Positions 19,135-28,605 of a stretch of 64,000 nucleotides of DNA are shown here, piece after piece. Source of the stretch: Prosthecobacter sp. SYSU 5D2 (lineage in GTDB: Bacteria; Verrucomicrobiota; Verrucomicrobiia; Verrucomicrobiales; Verrucomicrobiaceae); assembly GCF_039655865.1 (NCBI RefSeq), contig NZ_JBBYXL010000004.1:399267-463266 (forward strand), written 5' to 3'. Both the position numbers and the translations under genes were made by a program. Numbering within the stretch: position 1 is the stretch's first letter; the number at the start of each line of letters is the position of its first letter. Below the pieces are notes generated by a model. That model was given only the letters and a program-made list of their open reading frames with translations. It was not told the origin of the DNA and did no database searches.

Positions 19135-20436
19135 ATGAACGTCAGCATTTTTGGACTGGGTTATGTGGGAGCCGTCACCTCCGGGTGCCTGGCGGAACTG
19201 GGTCATGGTATCATTGGTGCCGATGTGCAGCAGGCAAAGGTGGATGCGTTTAACCGGGGGTTCTCACCCATCATTGAACCAGAGCTGGATGATCTTCTGC
19301 AAAAGGCGAAGCGTGAGGGCCGTCTGTCAGCCACGACCAATGCGGCAGACGCGGTGGCGCAGAGCGATGCGAGCATCATCTGCGTGGGCACGCCCTCCCT
19401 GGAATCCGGCCGGCTGAACCTGGACTTTGTGAGAAAGGTGAGCGAGCAAATCTCCACCGTGCTGAGGGCAAGCGGCAAGAAGCATATCCTGCTTTTCCGC
19501 AGCACGATGCTGCCAGGCAGTACGCGGGCGATGGTGACGGATTTTTTCGAAGATCTGCGGGCGGCTGGCCAGGTGCGCATTTACTACTGCCCGGAGTTTT
19601 TACGTGAAGGCACGGCGGTGAAGGATTTTCGTGAGCCTTCCCTTGCGGTGGTGGGGACCCATGACGGAAAAGAACCGGAGAGCGACGAGGCGAAGCAACT
19701 GCTGGGCGGGTCTCCATCCGTGCTGGGATGGGAGGGGGCTGAGATGATCAAATACTCCTGCAATTACTTCCATGCGCTGAAGGTGGGATTTGCCAATGAG
19801 ATCGGCCGGGTCTGCAAGTTCCTGGGGGAGGACGGGGCACGGGTGATGGATGTGGTGTGCTCGGACACGCGTCTGAATATTTCCCGATATTACATGAAGC
19901 CTGGGAATCCGTATGGGGGATCCTGCCTGCCAAAAGACGTGAGTGCACTGCTCTCCCTGGCCCGCCAGGAAGGAATCTCCCTGCCGTTGCTGGACAATAC
20001 ATTGGATACCAACCAAGCGCACCTGGACCTGCTGATCAAGCTGATCACGGGCAAGGGACGGCGGAAGATCGGCCTCCTGGGGCTGGCCTTCAAAGCAGAT
20101 ACGGATGACCTGCGCGGCAGCCCGATGGTGGCTGTGGCGGAGACTTTGTTAGGCCGGGGATACGAACTGCGGATCTATGACCCGAGCTTGAATCTGTCCC
20201 GGCTGATCGGGGCAAATGAGGCGGAAATCCAAAGACGAATGCCTCACCTGGCCTCGCTTTTGAAGCCAGGTGCGCGGGAGGTGATCGAGGACAGCGAGCT
20301 GATCGTGGCCTCGCAGAAATGCGTGGCCATGGAGGAACTTGGCACGTGGGTGAAGCCGGAGCAGGCGGTCATTGATGTCAACGGCTGGCGGGAGCTGAAG
20401 ACACTGCCGTGGCAGTATGAGGGGCTGTGCTGGTAA
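19135..20436 (+). CDS. Nucleotide sugar dehydrogenase, GDP-mannose 6-dehydrogenase type
   Basis: The 433-residue protein starts MNVSIFGLGYVGAVTSGCLA, the NAD-binding Rossmann motif. It continues with IICVGTPSLESGRLNLDFV and CPEFLREGTAVKDFREPSLA. The catalytic motif NPYGGSCLPKDV has Cys264. The SCLPKD form and the REGTAVKDF stretch resemble AlgD-type GDP-mannose dehydrogenases more than UDP-glucose dehydrogenases, which usually have SCFPKD. It would oxidise a nucleotide sugar to its uronate for exopolysaccharide. No polysaccharide biosynthesis genes flank it, so the product polymer is unknown. Confidence 0.85.
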   Translation: MNVSIFGLGYVGAVTSGCLAELGHGIIGADVQQAKVDAFNRGFSPIIEPELDDLLQKAKREGRLSATTNAADAVAQSDASIICVGTPSLESGRLNLDFVRKVSEQISTVLRASGKKHILLFRSTMLPGSTRAMVTDFFEDLRAAGQVRIYYCPEFLREGTAVKDFREPSLAVVGTHDGKEPESDEAKQLLGGSPSVLGWEGAEMIKYSCNYFHALKVGFANEIGRVCKFLGEDGARVMDVVCSDTRLNISRYYMKPGNPYGGSCLPKDVSALLSLARQEGISLPLLDNTLDTNQAHLDLLIKLITGKGRRKIGLLGLAFKADTDDLRGSPMVAVAETLLGRGYELRIYDPSLNLSRLIGANEAEIQRRMPHLASLLKPGAREVIEDSELIVASQKCVAMEELGTWVKPEQAVIDVNGWRELKTLPWQYEGLCW

Positions 20437-20455
20437 GAGAAGGCATTTGCAAACG

Positions 20456-22636
20456 TCAATCAAACCAGCTGCGGATACGGTTGAAGAAACCAGAGCCTCT
20501 CGCACGGGGGGGCTCAAAACCGGGCGGTGGGCCGGCAATGACACCCTGGTGGGCACCACAATAGCCCTGAGGGACGAGATCGAAAGGGAGCTGCTCCTCA
20601 TAGGCAGTGCCGCTGGCATGACAGGCGGGAGTGGCCAGCTGGCTGCTGAGGTGGCAGAGCTGCACGGTACCAAGCTGGGGCTCCACACGCTGACCGGCCG
20701 GGATGTAGCCGAGATCGGTGGCTTTTTTGACAACATCCGCCCAGATAGGGATGGCCAGGCGGCTACCGTATCCCTGGTCTACAATGGTTTGCGGTTTATC
20801 CAGTCCGACCCAGACGGCGCAGGTGACGCGGTCCGTATAACCGGCGAACCAGGCATCTTTGTAATCATTGGTGGTGCCAGTTTTGCCACCGGCGGGTTCT
20901 TTAAACTTATGCTCACTGCGGACGCTGGCGGCGGTGCCACGGTCCATGACCTGGCCAAGGATGCGGCGCATGAGATGGGCGACGCCGGGGCTGACGACAT
21001 CGGATTCGAGCAGGCTGGTGCTGTAAAGGATGTTACCCGCTTTATCAGTGATCTTATCAATGAGAAAGGGGCGGCGGCGGATGCCGTCGTTGGGAAAGAT
21101 GCTGAAGGCGCTGGTGAGATCGCGAGGCGTGCCGCCGAGGTTGCCAATGAAGACCTGGGGGGTGCGCTCGGCATGGTCACCGATACCGGCGTCCCCGATG
21201 AGATGGAGGACGCGGTCGAGTCCGGCGTAGTTCCCCACACGGATGGTCATGGTGTTGCGGCTCTGGACGAGGCCGGTCATGAGGGTCTGCTGGCCGGAGA
21301 ATTTGCCATCGCTGTTTTGTGGCGACCACTTGGGATCCGCACCTTCGATCTCGCCGGGCTGGATGGGGGCGTCATCAATGTAAGTGCCGGGAAGAAAGCC
21401 GCTGGCGATGGCGGTCGCATAGACGAAGGGCTTGACGGTGGAGCCGATCTGGCGCTGGCCCTGGATGGCGCGGTTGTATTTGCTCTGACGGTAATCGCGC
21501 CCGCCGACGAGGGCCAGCAAGCCGCCCGTTTCATTATCCAGGATGGCCATGGCACCCTGGAGATAGGGCGTTGAGGGAACCTCCTGGGTGCCATTCCAAG
21601 TGGAGTCGAAGAAGGCTTTGGTGATGTGCTTGTAACCCGGCAGTTTTTCGACAGCGGCGAGCCGGGTTTCGACAGAATTTTCAGCCAGGGTTTGCAGTTC
21701 CTGATTGAGGGTGGTGTACACGATGAGGCCGCCATCCTCCGTTTCACTTTCCTCCAGGATGCGGTCCAGATCCCGACGGACGGCATCCAGGGCATAACCA
21801 CCCTGACTTTGGAAAGCGGGCTGGGCGCTGACGGCAATGTCCGCATAACGGGCGGCAAGTTCTTCTTCCTGAGTGATGACCTTGGTGAGGAGCATGCGCT
21901 TGAGCACGTCGTCACGCTCCTTGAGCGAGCTGTCGAAATTGCGGAAGGGTGAAAAGCGCACCGGGCTGCGGATGATGCCGGCAATGACGGCTGCCTCGCT
22001 CAGGTTGAGCTGGCTGGCGTGCTTGCCAAAATACACCTGGCTGGCGCGCTGGATACCGTAGAGGTTGGTGCCAAAAAAAATGCGGTTGACGTAATGCTCC
22101 AGGATCTGCTCCTTGGTCCAGTATCGCTCAATGCGGCGCGCCAGCATCATTTCCACCAGTTTCCTATGGAAACTACGGTCATTGAGGTCAGGGTAGCTGT
22201 TGCGGGCCAGCTGCATGGTGATCGTGCTAGCCCCCTGGACGACTTTGCCGTCTTTGATATTCCTCACGGCAGCCCGGATGACGCCTTTGTAATCAATGCC
22301 GGAATGATTGTAAAAACGGGCGTCTTCGCGGGCTAGCAGCGCCTTAATAAAGAAAGGCGAGACCTGGCTGAGGGGGACAACGATGCGGTTTTCCCCGTGC
22401 ATGCGGCCCAGTATCTCTCCCGTGGCATCCAGGACGACGGTGCGCTCCGGCATTTCACCGAGCTTGCTGAGATCATACTGGCCGGCGAGGTGAGAATAAT
22501 AAGCAAGCGTGGAGGCCATGGCGAGGGTGACCAACAGACTGAGCGCCATGCAGCAGATCAGAAAAAGACGGCTCCACCTGCGCCAGCGCGACTGAGGGAC
22601 CGGCGGACGATGGGGAGCTGGGGACTGGCTTTTCAT
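20456..22636 (-). CDS. Class A penicillin-binding protein (PBP1-type transglycosylase/transpeptidase)
   Basis: The 726-residue bifunctional peptidoglycan synthase has a single N-terminal membrane anchor (residues 22-47). The GT51 glycosyltransferase domain has catalytic Glu104 in AREDARFYNHSGID and GASTITMQLARN at 135-146. The transpeptidase domain has the nucleophile motif STVK at 399-402, SRN at 459-461 and KTGT at 585-588. All catalytic residues are present. The C-terminal tail is Pro-rich and ends in a basic amphipathic stretch. It ends 19 bp from the convergent sugar dehydrogenase and is divergent from the HtrA gene. Peptidoglycan synthesis in Verrucomicrobiota fits this enzyme. Confidence 0.93.
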   Translation of the reverse strand: MKSQSPAPHRPPVPQSRWRRWSRLFLICCMALSLLVTLAMASTLAYYSHLAGQYDLSKLGEMPERTVVLDATGEILGRMHGENRIVVPLSQVSPFFIKALLAREDARFYNHSGIDYKGVIRAAVRNIKDGKVVQGASTITMQLARNSYPDLNDRSFHRKLVEMMLARRIERYWTKEQILEHYVNRIFFGTNLYGIQRASQVYFGKHASQLNLSEAAVIAGIIRSPVRFSPFRNFDSSLKERDDVLKRMLLTKVITQEEELAARYADIAVSAQPAFQSQGGYALDAVRRDLDRILEESETEDGGLIVYTTLNQELQTLAENSVETRLAAVEKLPGYKHITKAFFDSTWNGTQEVPSTPYLQGAMAILDNETGGLLALVGGRDYRQSKYNRAIQGQRQIGSTVKPFVYATAIASGFLPGTYIDDAPIQPGEIEGADPKWSPQNSDGKFSGQQTLMTGLVQSRNTMTIRVGNYAGLDRVLHLIGDAGIGDHAERTPQVFIGNLGGTPRDLTSAFSIFPNDGIRRRPFLIDKITDKAGNILYSTSLLESDVVSPGVAHLMRRILGQVMDRGTAASVRSEHKFKEPAGGKTGTTNDYKDAWFAGYTDRVTCAVWVGLDKPQTIVDQGYGSRLAIPIWADVVKKATDLGYIPAGQRVEPQLGTVQLCHLSSQLATPACHASGTAYEEQLPFDLVPQGYCGAHQGVIAGPPPGFEPPRARGSGFFNRIRSWFD

Positions 22637-22793
22637 GAAGAGCTATGGACGCAACCAATGACCAAAGTATTCCGTAAGATACGAAAACAAGCCAGGAACG
22701 GCCTCGTTTCCGAGTGCTATGAAAGACTGGCTTGATTCTGGCTGATGAATTAAGGAGAGTTTTGGCGTTCTTGCACGTTAGAATTGAGTCGTT

Positions 22794-23753
22794 ATGAGAT
22801 ACGGTTTCCTTCTTGGGCTCCTGGGGCTGATGTTTCATCTGCCTGAGACTGGCATTGCCGCAGAGGCGGGAGGGCCGAAGGTTTTTCTGGAACTGCAGGA
22901 GAAGGTGCAAACGCTGCTGCCAAAGGTGCGGCCGGCCGTGGTGGCCATCCTGACGGGGGACGGCACGGCCAGCGGAGTGATCATGAACAAAGAGGGCCTG
23001 GTGCTGACGGCAGCGCATGTGGCCGAAAGACCCGGACGGGAGCTGCGCGTGGTGATGGAAAACGGGGAGGTGGTACGTGCCACGACCCTGGGGCTGGACA
23101 AGACGACCGATGCTGCCCTGATGCAAATGAACGACACGGACCGCCAGTGGCCGCACATCCAGGTATCCCGGAAGGTCATCGAAGCGCAGCCCGGAGAGTG
23201 GTGCTTCGCGCTGGGGCATCCGGGGGGTTACGATGAAGAACGGGGCGTGGTGCTGCGGGTGGGGAGGATCGTCAAACAAACGGCGAACTCGCTGCAAACG
23301 GACTGTGTTTTGATGGGAGGCGACTCCGGAGGACCGCTGTTTAATCTCAAAGGTGAAGTCATCGGCATCCACAGCCTGATCTGGGAGGGGCGGGATGAGA
23401 ACATGCATGTCTCCATGGCGCCATTTTTGCGATCCTGGAACGCCATGAAAAGCAGTGTGGTGATCCGCACCTGGGGCATCGGCAGCGGTGGCTACCTGGG
23501 GCTGGCCACGGAAATGAACACCCAGGGGGCGCTGGAGGTGGTGGAAGTCATCGCCGGATCACCGTCTGAAAAAGCTGGAGTCAAAACGGGGGATATCATC
23601 CTGGCGCTCAATGGCGAGTCAGTGACGGATCTCCCCCAGTTTACCCACGCTGTGCGTGTGAGGCCGGCAGGAGAGGAAGTGCAGTTGAAGCTGCGCCATT
23701 CCGATGGTGAACGCGATGTGAAAATCAAACTGGGCACGCGCCCGACATTTTGA
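22794..23753 (+). CDS. HtrA/DegP-like serine protease with one PDZ domain
   Basis: The 319-residue exported protease has a signal peptide (MRYGFLLGLLGLMFHLP) and a trypsin-like domain with the full triad. His75 is in LTAAHV, Asp106 in KTTDAAL and Ser178 in MGGDSGGPL. One PDZ domain follows at about 225-315 (SPSEKAGVKTGDIILALNGE). It is a small DegS/DegP-type periplasmic quality-control protease. The next gene, 11 bp downstream, is a dead paralogue, so the two are likely co-transcribed and may act as a pair. Confidence 0.9.
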   Translation: MRYGFLLGLLGLMFHLPETGIAAEAGGPKVFLELQEKVQTLLPKVRPAVVAILTGDGTASGVIMNKEGLVLTAAHVAERPGRELRVVMENGEVVRATTLGLDKTTDAALMQMNDTDRQWPHIQVSRKVIEAQPGEWCFALGHPGGYDEERGVVLRVGRIVKQTANSLQTDCVLMGGDSGGPLFNLKGEVIGIHSLIWEGRDENMHVSMAPFLRSWNAMKSSVVIRTWGIGSGGYLGLATEMNTQGALEVVEVIAGSPSEKAGVKTGDIILALNGESVTDLPQFTHAVRVRPAGEEVQLKLRHSDGERDVKIKLGTRPTF

Positions 23754-23764
23754 AAACGAGGCTC

Positions 23765-24862
23765 ATGAAAACACCCTTTATTCATCTATGGGCAGCCGCT
23801 TTGCTAGCCGGCACCGCGCCTCTTCAGGCCGAATGGCGTGCCCCGTTGGAGGACAAAGAGTTGACCAATGGCGACCAGACCCTGGCTCCTCTGGCAGACC
23901 TGGAGGGTCAGGTGCAGAAATGCACGGCGCTCCTGATGGACAAAAAAGGCAAAGCCGTGGCCACGGCCACCTGGGTGGGCAAAGAGGGATATTTCATCAC
24001 CAAGGCCAGCGAGGTGCCACGCCTGGAAGAATGCACCCTGAAACGGGCATCTGCCCCGGAGGCCAGCATCCGCGAGATCCGCCGGGATACCCAGCATGAT
24101 CTGGTGCTGGCGCAGGCCATCCAGGTGCAGGGGGTGACTCCGGTGCGGTTTGACTCCTCCAAAGAGCTGACCTTTGGACAGTGGCTGGCGAGCCCGTCCC
24201 TGGCCAAAGATTTGAAAATCGGCGTGGTGAGTGCTCAGCGGCGGACGATCAAGGGATTTGGCGCGGCGATCGGCATCCGGATGGAAGACAAAGTGCCCGG
24301 AGAGGCGGGTGGTGTGCGCATCATCGGCGTGGCGGAGGACAGCCCTGCCGCGTCCGCCGGACTGAAGACCAATGACATCATGCTGGAGCTGGCCGGGGAA
24401 ACCGTCAGCGAATTTCGCCGGGTGAATGAGATCATCTCCAAACGCCAGCCGGGTGAGGAGATCGTGGTGAAATTCAAGCGGGGGAACAAGGAAGACCAGT
24501 TGCATGTGCGCCTGGCCAGCCGGACGAAAGTGCTGGCCAACTGGGACGGGGAGGACTTTGCCAACGGTGGCATCTCCATCCGCACGGATAACTTTACCGA
24601 GGTGCTGCAGCACGATGTACCGCTGAGCCCGGCAGACATGGGCGGACCGCTGGTGGATCTGAACGGACGTGCCGTAGGCATCAACATCGCCCGGGTGGAC
24701 CGGGTGACGACCTTTGCTCTGCCCGGCGAGCTTTTCTGGCCTATGGTGCAAAAATGGATCAAAGCGGACCGCAATCCACCCAAAGCGGTGCCTGCGAAAA
24801 TGGTAAAATCTGCCAGTCCTGAAAGTGGAAAGAATGAAGCTGCGCGGAAGCCACGAGGGTAA
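23765..24862 (+). CDS. Catalytically inactive HtrA-like protein with PDZ inserted inside the protease domain
   Basis: The 365-residue exported protein starts MKTPFIHLWAAALLAGTAPL. Residues 45-150 look like the first half of an HtrA protease barrel, but the His position reads FITKASEV (Ser82 instead of His). The Asp survives in TQHDLVLA (Asp112). A PDZ domain then appears early, about residues 165-250 (GVAEDSPAASAGLKTNDIML). Only after it comes the second barrel half with SPADMGGPLVDLNGRAVGI, where Met292 replaces the nucleophile Ser. The order is therefore half-protease, PDZ, half-protease, and two triad residues are gone. A role as a regulator or chaperone for the active protease upstream is inferred, not shown. 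A TTG at 23750 overlapping the upstream stop is an alternative start. Confidence 0.75.
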   Translation: MKTPFIHLWAAALLAGTAPLQAEWRAPLEDKELTNGDQTLAPLADLEGQVQKCTALLMDKKGKAVATATWVGKEGYFITKASEVPRLEECTLKRASAPEASIREIRRDTQHDLVLAQAIQVQGVTPVRFDSSKELTFGQWLASPSLAKDLKIGVVSAQRRTIKGFGAAIGIRMEDKVPGEAGGVRIIGVAEDSPAASAGLKTNDIMLELAGETVSEFRRVNEIISKRQPGEEIVVKFKRGNKEDQLHVRLASRTKVLANWDGEDFANGGISIRTDNFTEVLQHDVPLSPADMGGPLVDLNGRAVGINIARVDRVTTFALPGELFWPMVQKWIKADRNPPKAVPAKMVKSASPESGKNEAARKPRG

Positions 24863-24938
24863 ATTTTCCGCCATCATCACTGACTTTGCAGTTCCCTGCT
24901 TCTAAGCCAGGCATGCTGTGACATGTCTTAATTCCACA

Positions 24939-24966
24939 TTGACGGCATCGCTGAGGGATATACTCT
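24939..24966 (+). promoter_or_regulatory. Candidate sigma-70-type promoter upstream of metK
   Basis: TTGACG at 24939-24944 is followed after 14 bp by TATACT, or after 16 bp by TACTCT. The 14-bp spacer is short, so the match is only suggestive. The leader to the ATG is about 55 nt with no Shine-Dalgarno sequence. I see no SAM riboswitch fold in it. Confidence 0.3.
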
Positions 24967-25018
24967 AAGCGCGACGCATCAACGCATCATCATTCGTCCA
25001 TATAAAACAAACAGCATC

Positions 25019-26239
25019 ATGTCACGCTCTTATATTTTCTCTTCTGAGTCCGTCGGCGAAGGCCATCCAGACAAAGTCAGCGACACCATCTCCGATGCCA
25101 TCCTCGACGCCTGCCTGACGGTGGACCCGAAGAGCCGCGTCGCCTGTGAAACCTTCGTCAAGAGCAACATCGTGGTCGTCGGTGGTGAAATCACCATCCC
25201 CAAGCTCCAGGACAAAAAGAAGGGCACGACCAAGCCGATTGATGAAGTGATCAACGTGGGCAAGGTCATCCGTGATGCAGTGCGCGGCATTGGTTATACC
25301 AACGAGGACGATGTGTTCCACGCCGACCAGATTTTCATCAACAACTACCTCACCATCCAGAGCCCGGACATCGCCCAGGGTGTGGATGATAAGGCGGCTG
25401 AAGGCAAGAAGCACGCCGAGCAGGGCGCGGGTGACCAGGGCATCATGTTTGGTTATGCCTGCGATGAAACGGAAGAGCTGATGCCAGCCCCGATCATGTA
25501 TGCCCACCGCCTGGGCCGTGAGCTGACCAAGATCCGCAAGGCCGGCAAGACCGCCAAGTGGCTGCGCCCGGACGCCAAAAGCCAGGTCTCCGTGGAATAC
25601 GTGGACGGCAAGCCGACCCGCATCGTCAACGTCGTCATCTCCACCCAGCACGCCGCCAGCGTGGAGCACGCTGAGATCGAAAAATTCTGCATCGAGCAGA
25701 TCATCAAAAAGGTGCTTCCAAAAAGCATGCTGACCAAGGACACGGAGTATCTCATCAACCCGACCGGCAAGTTCGTCGTCGGCGGTCCTCAGGGCGACAG
25801 CGGTCTGACCGGCCGTAAGATCATCGTGGACACCTACGGCGGCATGGGCCGTCACGGTGGCGGTGCCTTCTCTGGCAAGGACCCCTCTAAAGTGGACCGC
25901 AGCGCCGCCTACATGGGCCGCTGGGTGGCCAAGAACGTCGTCGCCGCCGGCCTGGCCTCCAAGTGCGAAATCCAGTTCGCCTACGCCATCGGCCACCCGC
26001 TGCCAGTCAGCGTGCACATTGACAGCTTCGGCACCGGCACCATCAGCGATGACGCCATCCTGGACGCCGTCCTGAAGACCTTCTCCTTCAAGCCTGCGGA
26101 CATCGTCAAGCAGCTCGACCTTCTTCGCCCCATCTATTCCAAGTCCACCAACTACGGTCACTTCGGCAAGATCGGCGATCCTGACCTGACCTGGGAAATC
26201 ACCAGCAAGGCCGAGGCGCTGAAGAAGGCGGCGAAGTAA
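25019..26239 (+). CDS. metK: S-adenosylmethionine synthetase
   Basis: The 406-residue enzyme makes S-adenosylmethionine from methionine and ATP. Signatures in order are [56 protein letters not shown] and [20 protein letters not shown]. Length and motif order are normal for the family. It stands alone, with a candidate promoter upstream and a strong intrinsic terminator 37 bp after the stop. The ATG is chosen because the family start ([16 protein letters not shown]) follows directly. Confidence 0.97.
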   Translation: MSRSYIFSSESVGEGHPDKVSDTISDAILDACLTVDPKSRVACETFVKSNIVVVGGEITIPKLQDKKKGTTKPIDEVINVGKVIRDAVRGIGYTNEDDVFHADQIFINNYLTIQSPDIAQGVDDKAAEGKKHAEQGAGDQGIMFGYACDETEELMPAPIMYAHRLGRELTKIRKAGKTAKWLRPDAKSQVSVEYVDGKPTRIVNVVISTQHAASVEHAEIEKFCIEQIIKKVLPKSMLTKDTEYLINPTGKFVVGGPQGDSGLTGRKIIVDTYGGMGRHGGGAFSGKDPSKVDRSAAYMGRWVAKNVVAAGLASKCEIQFAYAIGHPLPVSVHIDSFGTGTISDDAILDAVLKTFSFKPADIVKQLDLLRPIYSKSTNYGHFGKIGDPDLTWEITSKAEALKKAAK

Positions 26240-26275
26240 GATACACTTCCTGTTAGGCTAATACCTTTCACATGA

Positions 26276-26307
26276 AACCGCGCCGGGTCCGCCCTGCGCG
26301 GTTTTTT
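26276..26307 (+). terminator. Intrinsic terminator of metK
   Basis: AACCGCGC and GCGCGGTT form an 8-bp stem with a 12-nt loop, followed directly by a T run. It lies just beyond metK and before the convergent M50 gene. Confidence 0.85.
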
Positions 26308-26396
26308 GTGCCTTGTAGCTGCCCGCGCAAGCGGGAGGGGGGATGACGTACCCCTTGGACCAAACGGCCACGCTCTGGCGAGCGCGGCTACGGCGC

Positions 26397-28598
26397 TTAC
26401 AGACGATAATCCAGGCTGACGAAGTCCAGCACCTCCAGCCACAGGACCTGCCAGATGCGGAGGGTATCGCCATGAATGCGGGCGGTGCCGGTCATACCGG
26501 GGCGCAGGCTGGCGTCTGCGTTGGGCAGGGAGACGAGGACACCATACGTGACCTCCAACGGCATAAGATTGCCGTCGGCATCGGGCTGGGCCGCGACATC
26601 TCCGCCGAGGGTGGCGATGAGGTTGGGCGGCAGCTCGGTGGCAGGGGCGGTTTTCAGATCTTCGGTGACCTGGCCTTCATAGGTTCGCGTGGACCGCGCA
26701 GGGACACGCAGTTCCACCTTTTGCCCAGCGCGGATGTGGCGGGCGTGGCGTTCATTGAGCGGGATAAAAAGCTGGAGCGGCTGCAGCGGGGCGATCTCGC
26801 AGAGGGCATCGCCAGGGCGCATGCTGCCAGCCATGAGGCGCTCCAAATCCGGTGTCAGGACGATGCCGGTTTCCGTGGCCCGGAGGGTGAGCTTAGCGGC
26901 CAGGCGCTCCGACTCAGCCAGGGCCACTTCTTGCTCGGCGAGGGCGGCTTTGGCCTGCTGGTAATAAGCGGGGGCATCGGCACCAAGAGTCATGTCAAGC
27001 TGGCGGCGGGCGCGCTCGACCAGGAGGCGGCTCTTTTCCACCTCGCTGGTCAATTGGACATTGGACAGGACGGCCACGACATCACCTGCCGCGACGGTTT
27101 GTCCAGCGACCACTTTGATCTCCACCATCCGGCCAGGAACTTCAGCGCGAATCCATTCAGCCCGTACGGGACGGAGCACGGCGGGGCGTTCCACCTTGAT
27201 CTGCCAGGGGCAGAACAGGAGGCCGGCAATGATCACCGCCAGCAGGCCAAAGGCACGCAGCGGCCGCCGCCAGGCACCCGGGGTGGAGGCGGACTGGGCG
27301 AACTGTTTTTTGAAGAAGCTGCTCACGGGCACGATTAACATGGAGACCACCGCCCCAGCACCGATGGCATCCCCCAGCCAGCTCAGGCCATAAGGCTCCA
27401 GCAGGAAATGGAAGATCATCGCAATGCCGAGGGTGATCTGCAGCAGGTAGAGCTGGGCGGTGATGCTATACAAGACGAACCATCCACGATTTTTCCGTGG
27501 CAGCAGCCTTTCCACCGCCGGGGGCGTGCCGCCGCCGAAGAAGACCCGGCGAAAAAGGTCGCTGACGCACATCTGCGCCTTCGCACGCAGATTCGGCACG
27601 CCGAGGATGTCGGTGAGCATGTAATAGCCGTCGAACTTCATCAGCGGGTTCGCATTAAAAAGGATGGTCCACACACTGGTGATGAGCATGAGGTTAAACA
27701 GAAGCTGCTGTGTGGGACCTGGCTGCGAGACCGCCCAAAGAAGGGTGGCAATGGCCGCGATGATGAGCTCAATGTAGATGCCTGCCGCAGCGACAAGAAT
27801 ACGATGCCGCCGTTTGGGGAACAAGTAGCTGTCGGTGACATCGGCATACAGAAAAGGGCTGAAGACAAGGAGCATGGCCCCCATTTCATGGACCTCGCCG
27901 CCGTAGTGCTTGCACGTGAGGCCGTGACCAAATTCATGGATAACCTTGACCAGAATGGTGAGCACCCAGACGAGGGCCAGATTCGGCAGGCTGAGGAAGT
28001 CATTCAGAGACGGGGCGATGCGTGGAAAATTCACCGCAAACACGGCGATACCCGCCAGCAGAATGATCATGCTGAGAGCGAAGCCTCCCCAGCTCCATAT
28101 CCAGCGCATGTGGCGCTCCATGCGGATGAGCAGCACATCTGGATCCCACAACGGGATCTTCAAAAACAGCGCCTTCATGAACAGGCCCCACGGGGTCAAG
28201 GGCTTGTGGCGCAGGCGCTTCAGCTCAAGCTGGCGGCGGGCACCGGCAGCGGTGGCTTCTAGAAATCCTGCGGTGAGAAGTTCCGTGGCAAAAGCAACGA
28301 TGCGCTGCGTGAGTGCATCCTCATTTTGAGCCAGACCGGTGTGCGGATGGCTGCGGGAAAAGGTCTCGCGGATCTGGCGGACGGAGCGCCTGCCGTCGAA
28401 GAGGGCGGCCAGCGCATAATCCTCCGCAGGCAGACGGAAGTATTTGAGCGAGAGCGGATCCTTAATGATGGCGAAAGCGCGGCCTTCGAAAAGTTGATGG
28501 CTGATGGCCAGGTCTGACCTGAGGGCCGATGGCACGATGTCATCCGTGGATGAGGGGGCCTCCCCGACGACCTCAGTGATGGACAGTGCCGCTGTCAT
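26397..28598 (-). CDS. M50 (site-2 protease-like) membrane protein fused to a biotinyl-lipoyl/HlyD-type domain
   Basis: The 733-residue protein opens with a PqqD-like soluble region (about 25-115). A multi-span membrane domain follows with the M50 zinc motif HEFGH (His221, Glu222, His225) and the third ligand region NPLMKFDGYYM (Asp323). After the last span a HlyD-type domain appears: ERPAVLRPVRAEWIRAEVPG, VAAGDVVAVLSN, a coiled coil and a beta barrel ending VSLPNADASLRPGMTG. This resembles the YydH-type putative peptide zinc metalloprotease proteins found near peptide exporters. It lies 7 bp downstream of a second adaptor gene, so the two form a unit. No ABC transporter or peptide gene is visible beside them. 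Confidence 0.8.
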   Translation of the reverse strand: MTAALSITEVVGEAPSSTDDIVPSALRSDLAISHQLFEGRAFAIIKDPLSLKYFRLPAEDYALAALFDGRRSVRQIRETFSRSHPHTGLAQNEDALTQRIVAFATELLTAGFLEATAAGARRQLELKRLRHKPLTPWGLFMKALFLKIPLWDPDVLLIRMERHMRWIWSWGGFALSMIILLAGIAVFAVNFPRIAPSLNDFLSLPNLALVWVLTILVKVIHEFGHGLTCKHYGGEVHEMGAMLLVFSPFLYADVTDSYLFPKRRHRILVAAAGIYIELIIAAIATLLWAVSQPGPTQQLLFNLMLITSVWTILFNANPLMKFDGYYMLTDILGVPNLRAKAQMCVSDLFRRVFFGGGTPPAVERLLPRKNRGWFVLYSITAQLYLLQITLGIAMIFHFLLEPYGLSWLGDAIGAGAVVSMLIVPVSSFFKKQFAQSASTPGAWRRPLRAFGLLAVIIAGLLFCPWQIKVERPAVLRPVRAEWIRAEVPGRMVEIKVVAGQTVAAGDVVAVLSNVQLTSEVEKSRLLVERARRQLDMTLGADAPAYYQQAKAALAEQEVALAESERLAAKLTLRATETGIVLTPDLERLMAGSMRPGDALCEIAPLQPLQLFIPLNERHARHIRAGQKVELRVPARSTRTYEGQVTEDLKTAPATELPPNLIATLGGDVAAQPDADGNLMPLEVTYGVLVSLPNADASLRPGMTGTARIHGDTLRIWQVLWLEVLDFVSLDYRL

Positions 28599-28605
28599 GT
28601 TCCAC

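Noticed and set aside
24863..25018. SAM riboswitch before metK
   Set aside because: The leader is short and I find neither the SAM-I core pairing nor another SAM class fold by eye; a covariance-model search would settle it.
10850..26369. Shared 12-mer GACCAAACGGCC in two intergenic regions
   Set aside because: The match (10850-10861 reversed, 26358-26369) is short and the flanks do not align, so it is not evidence for a repeat family.
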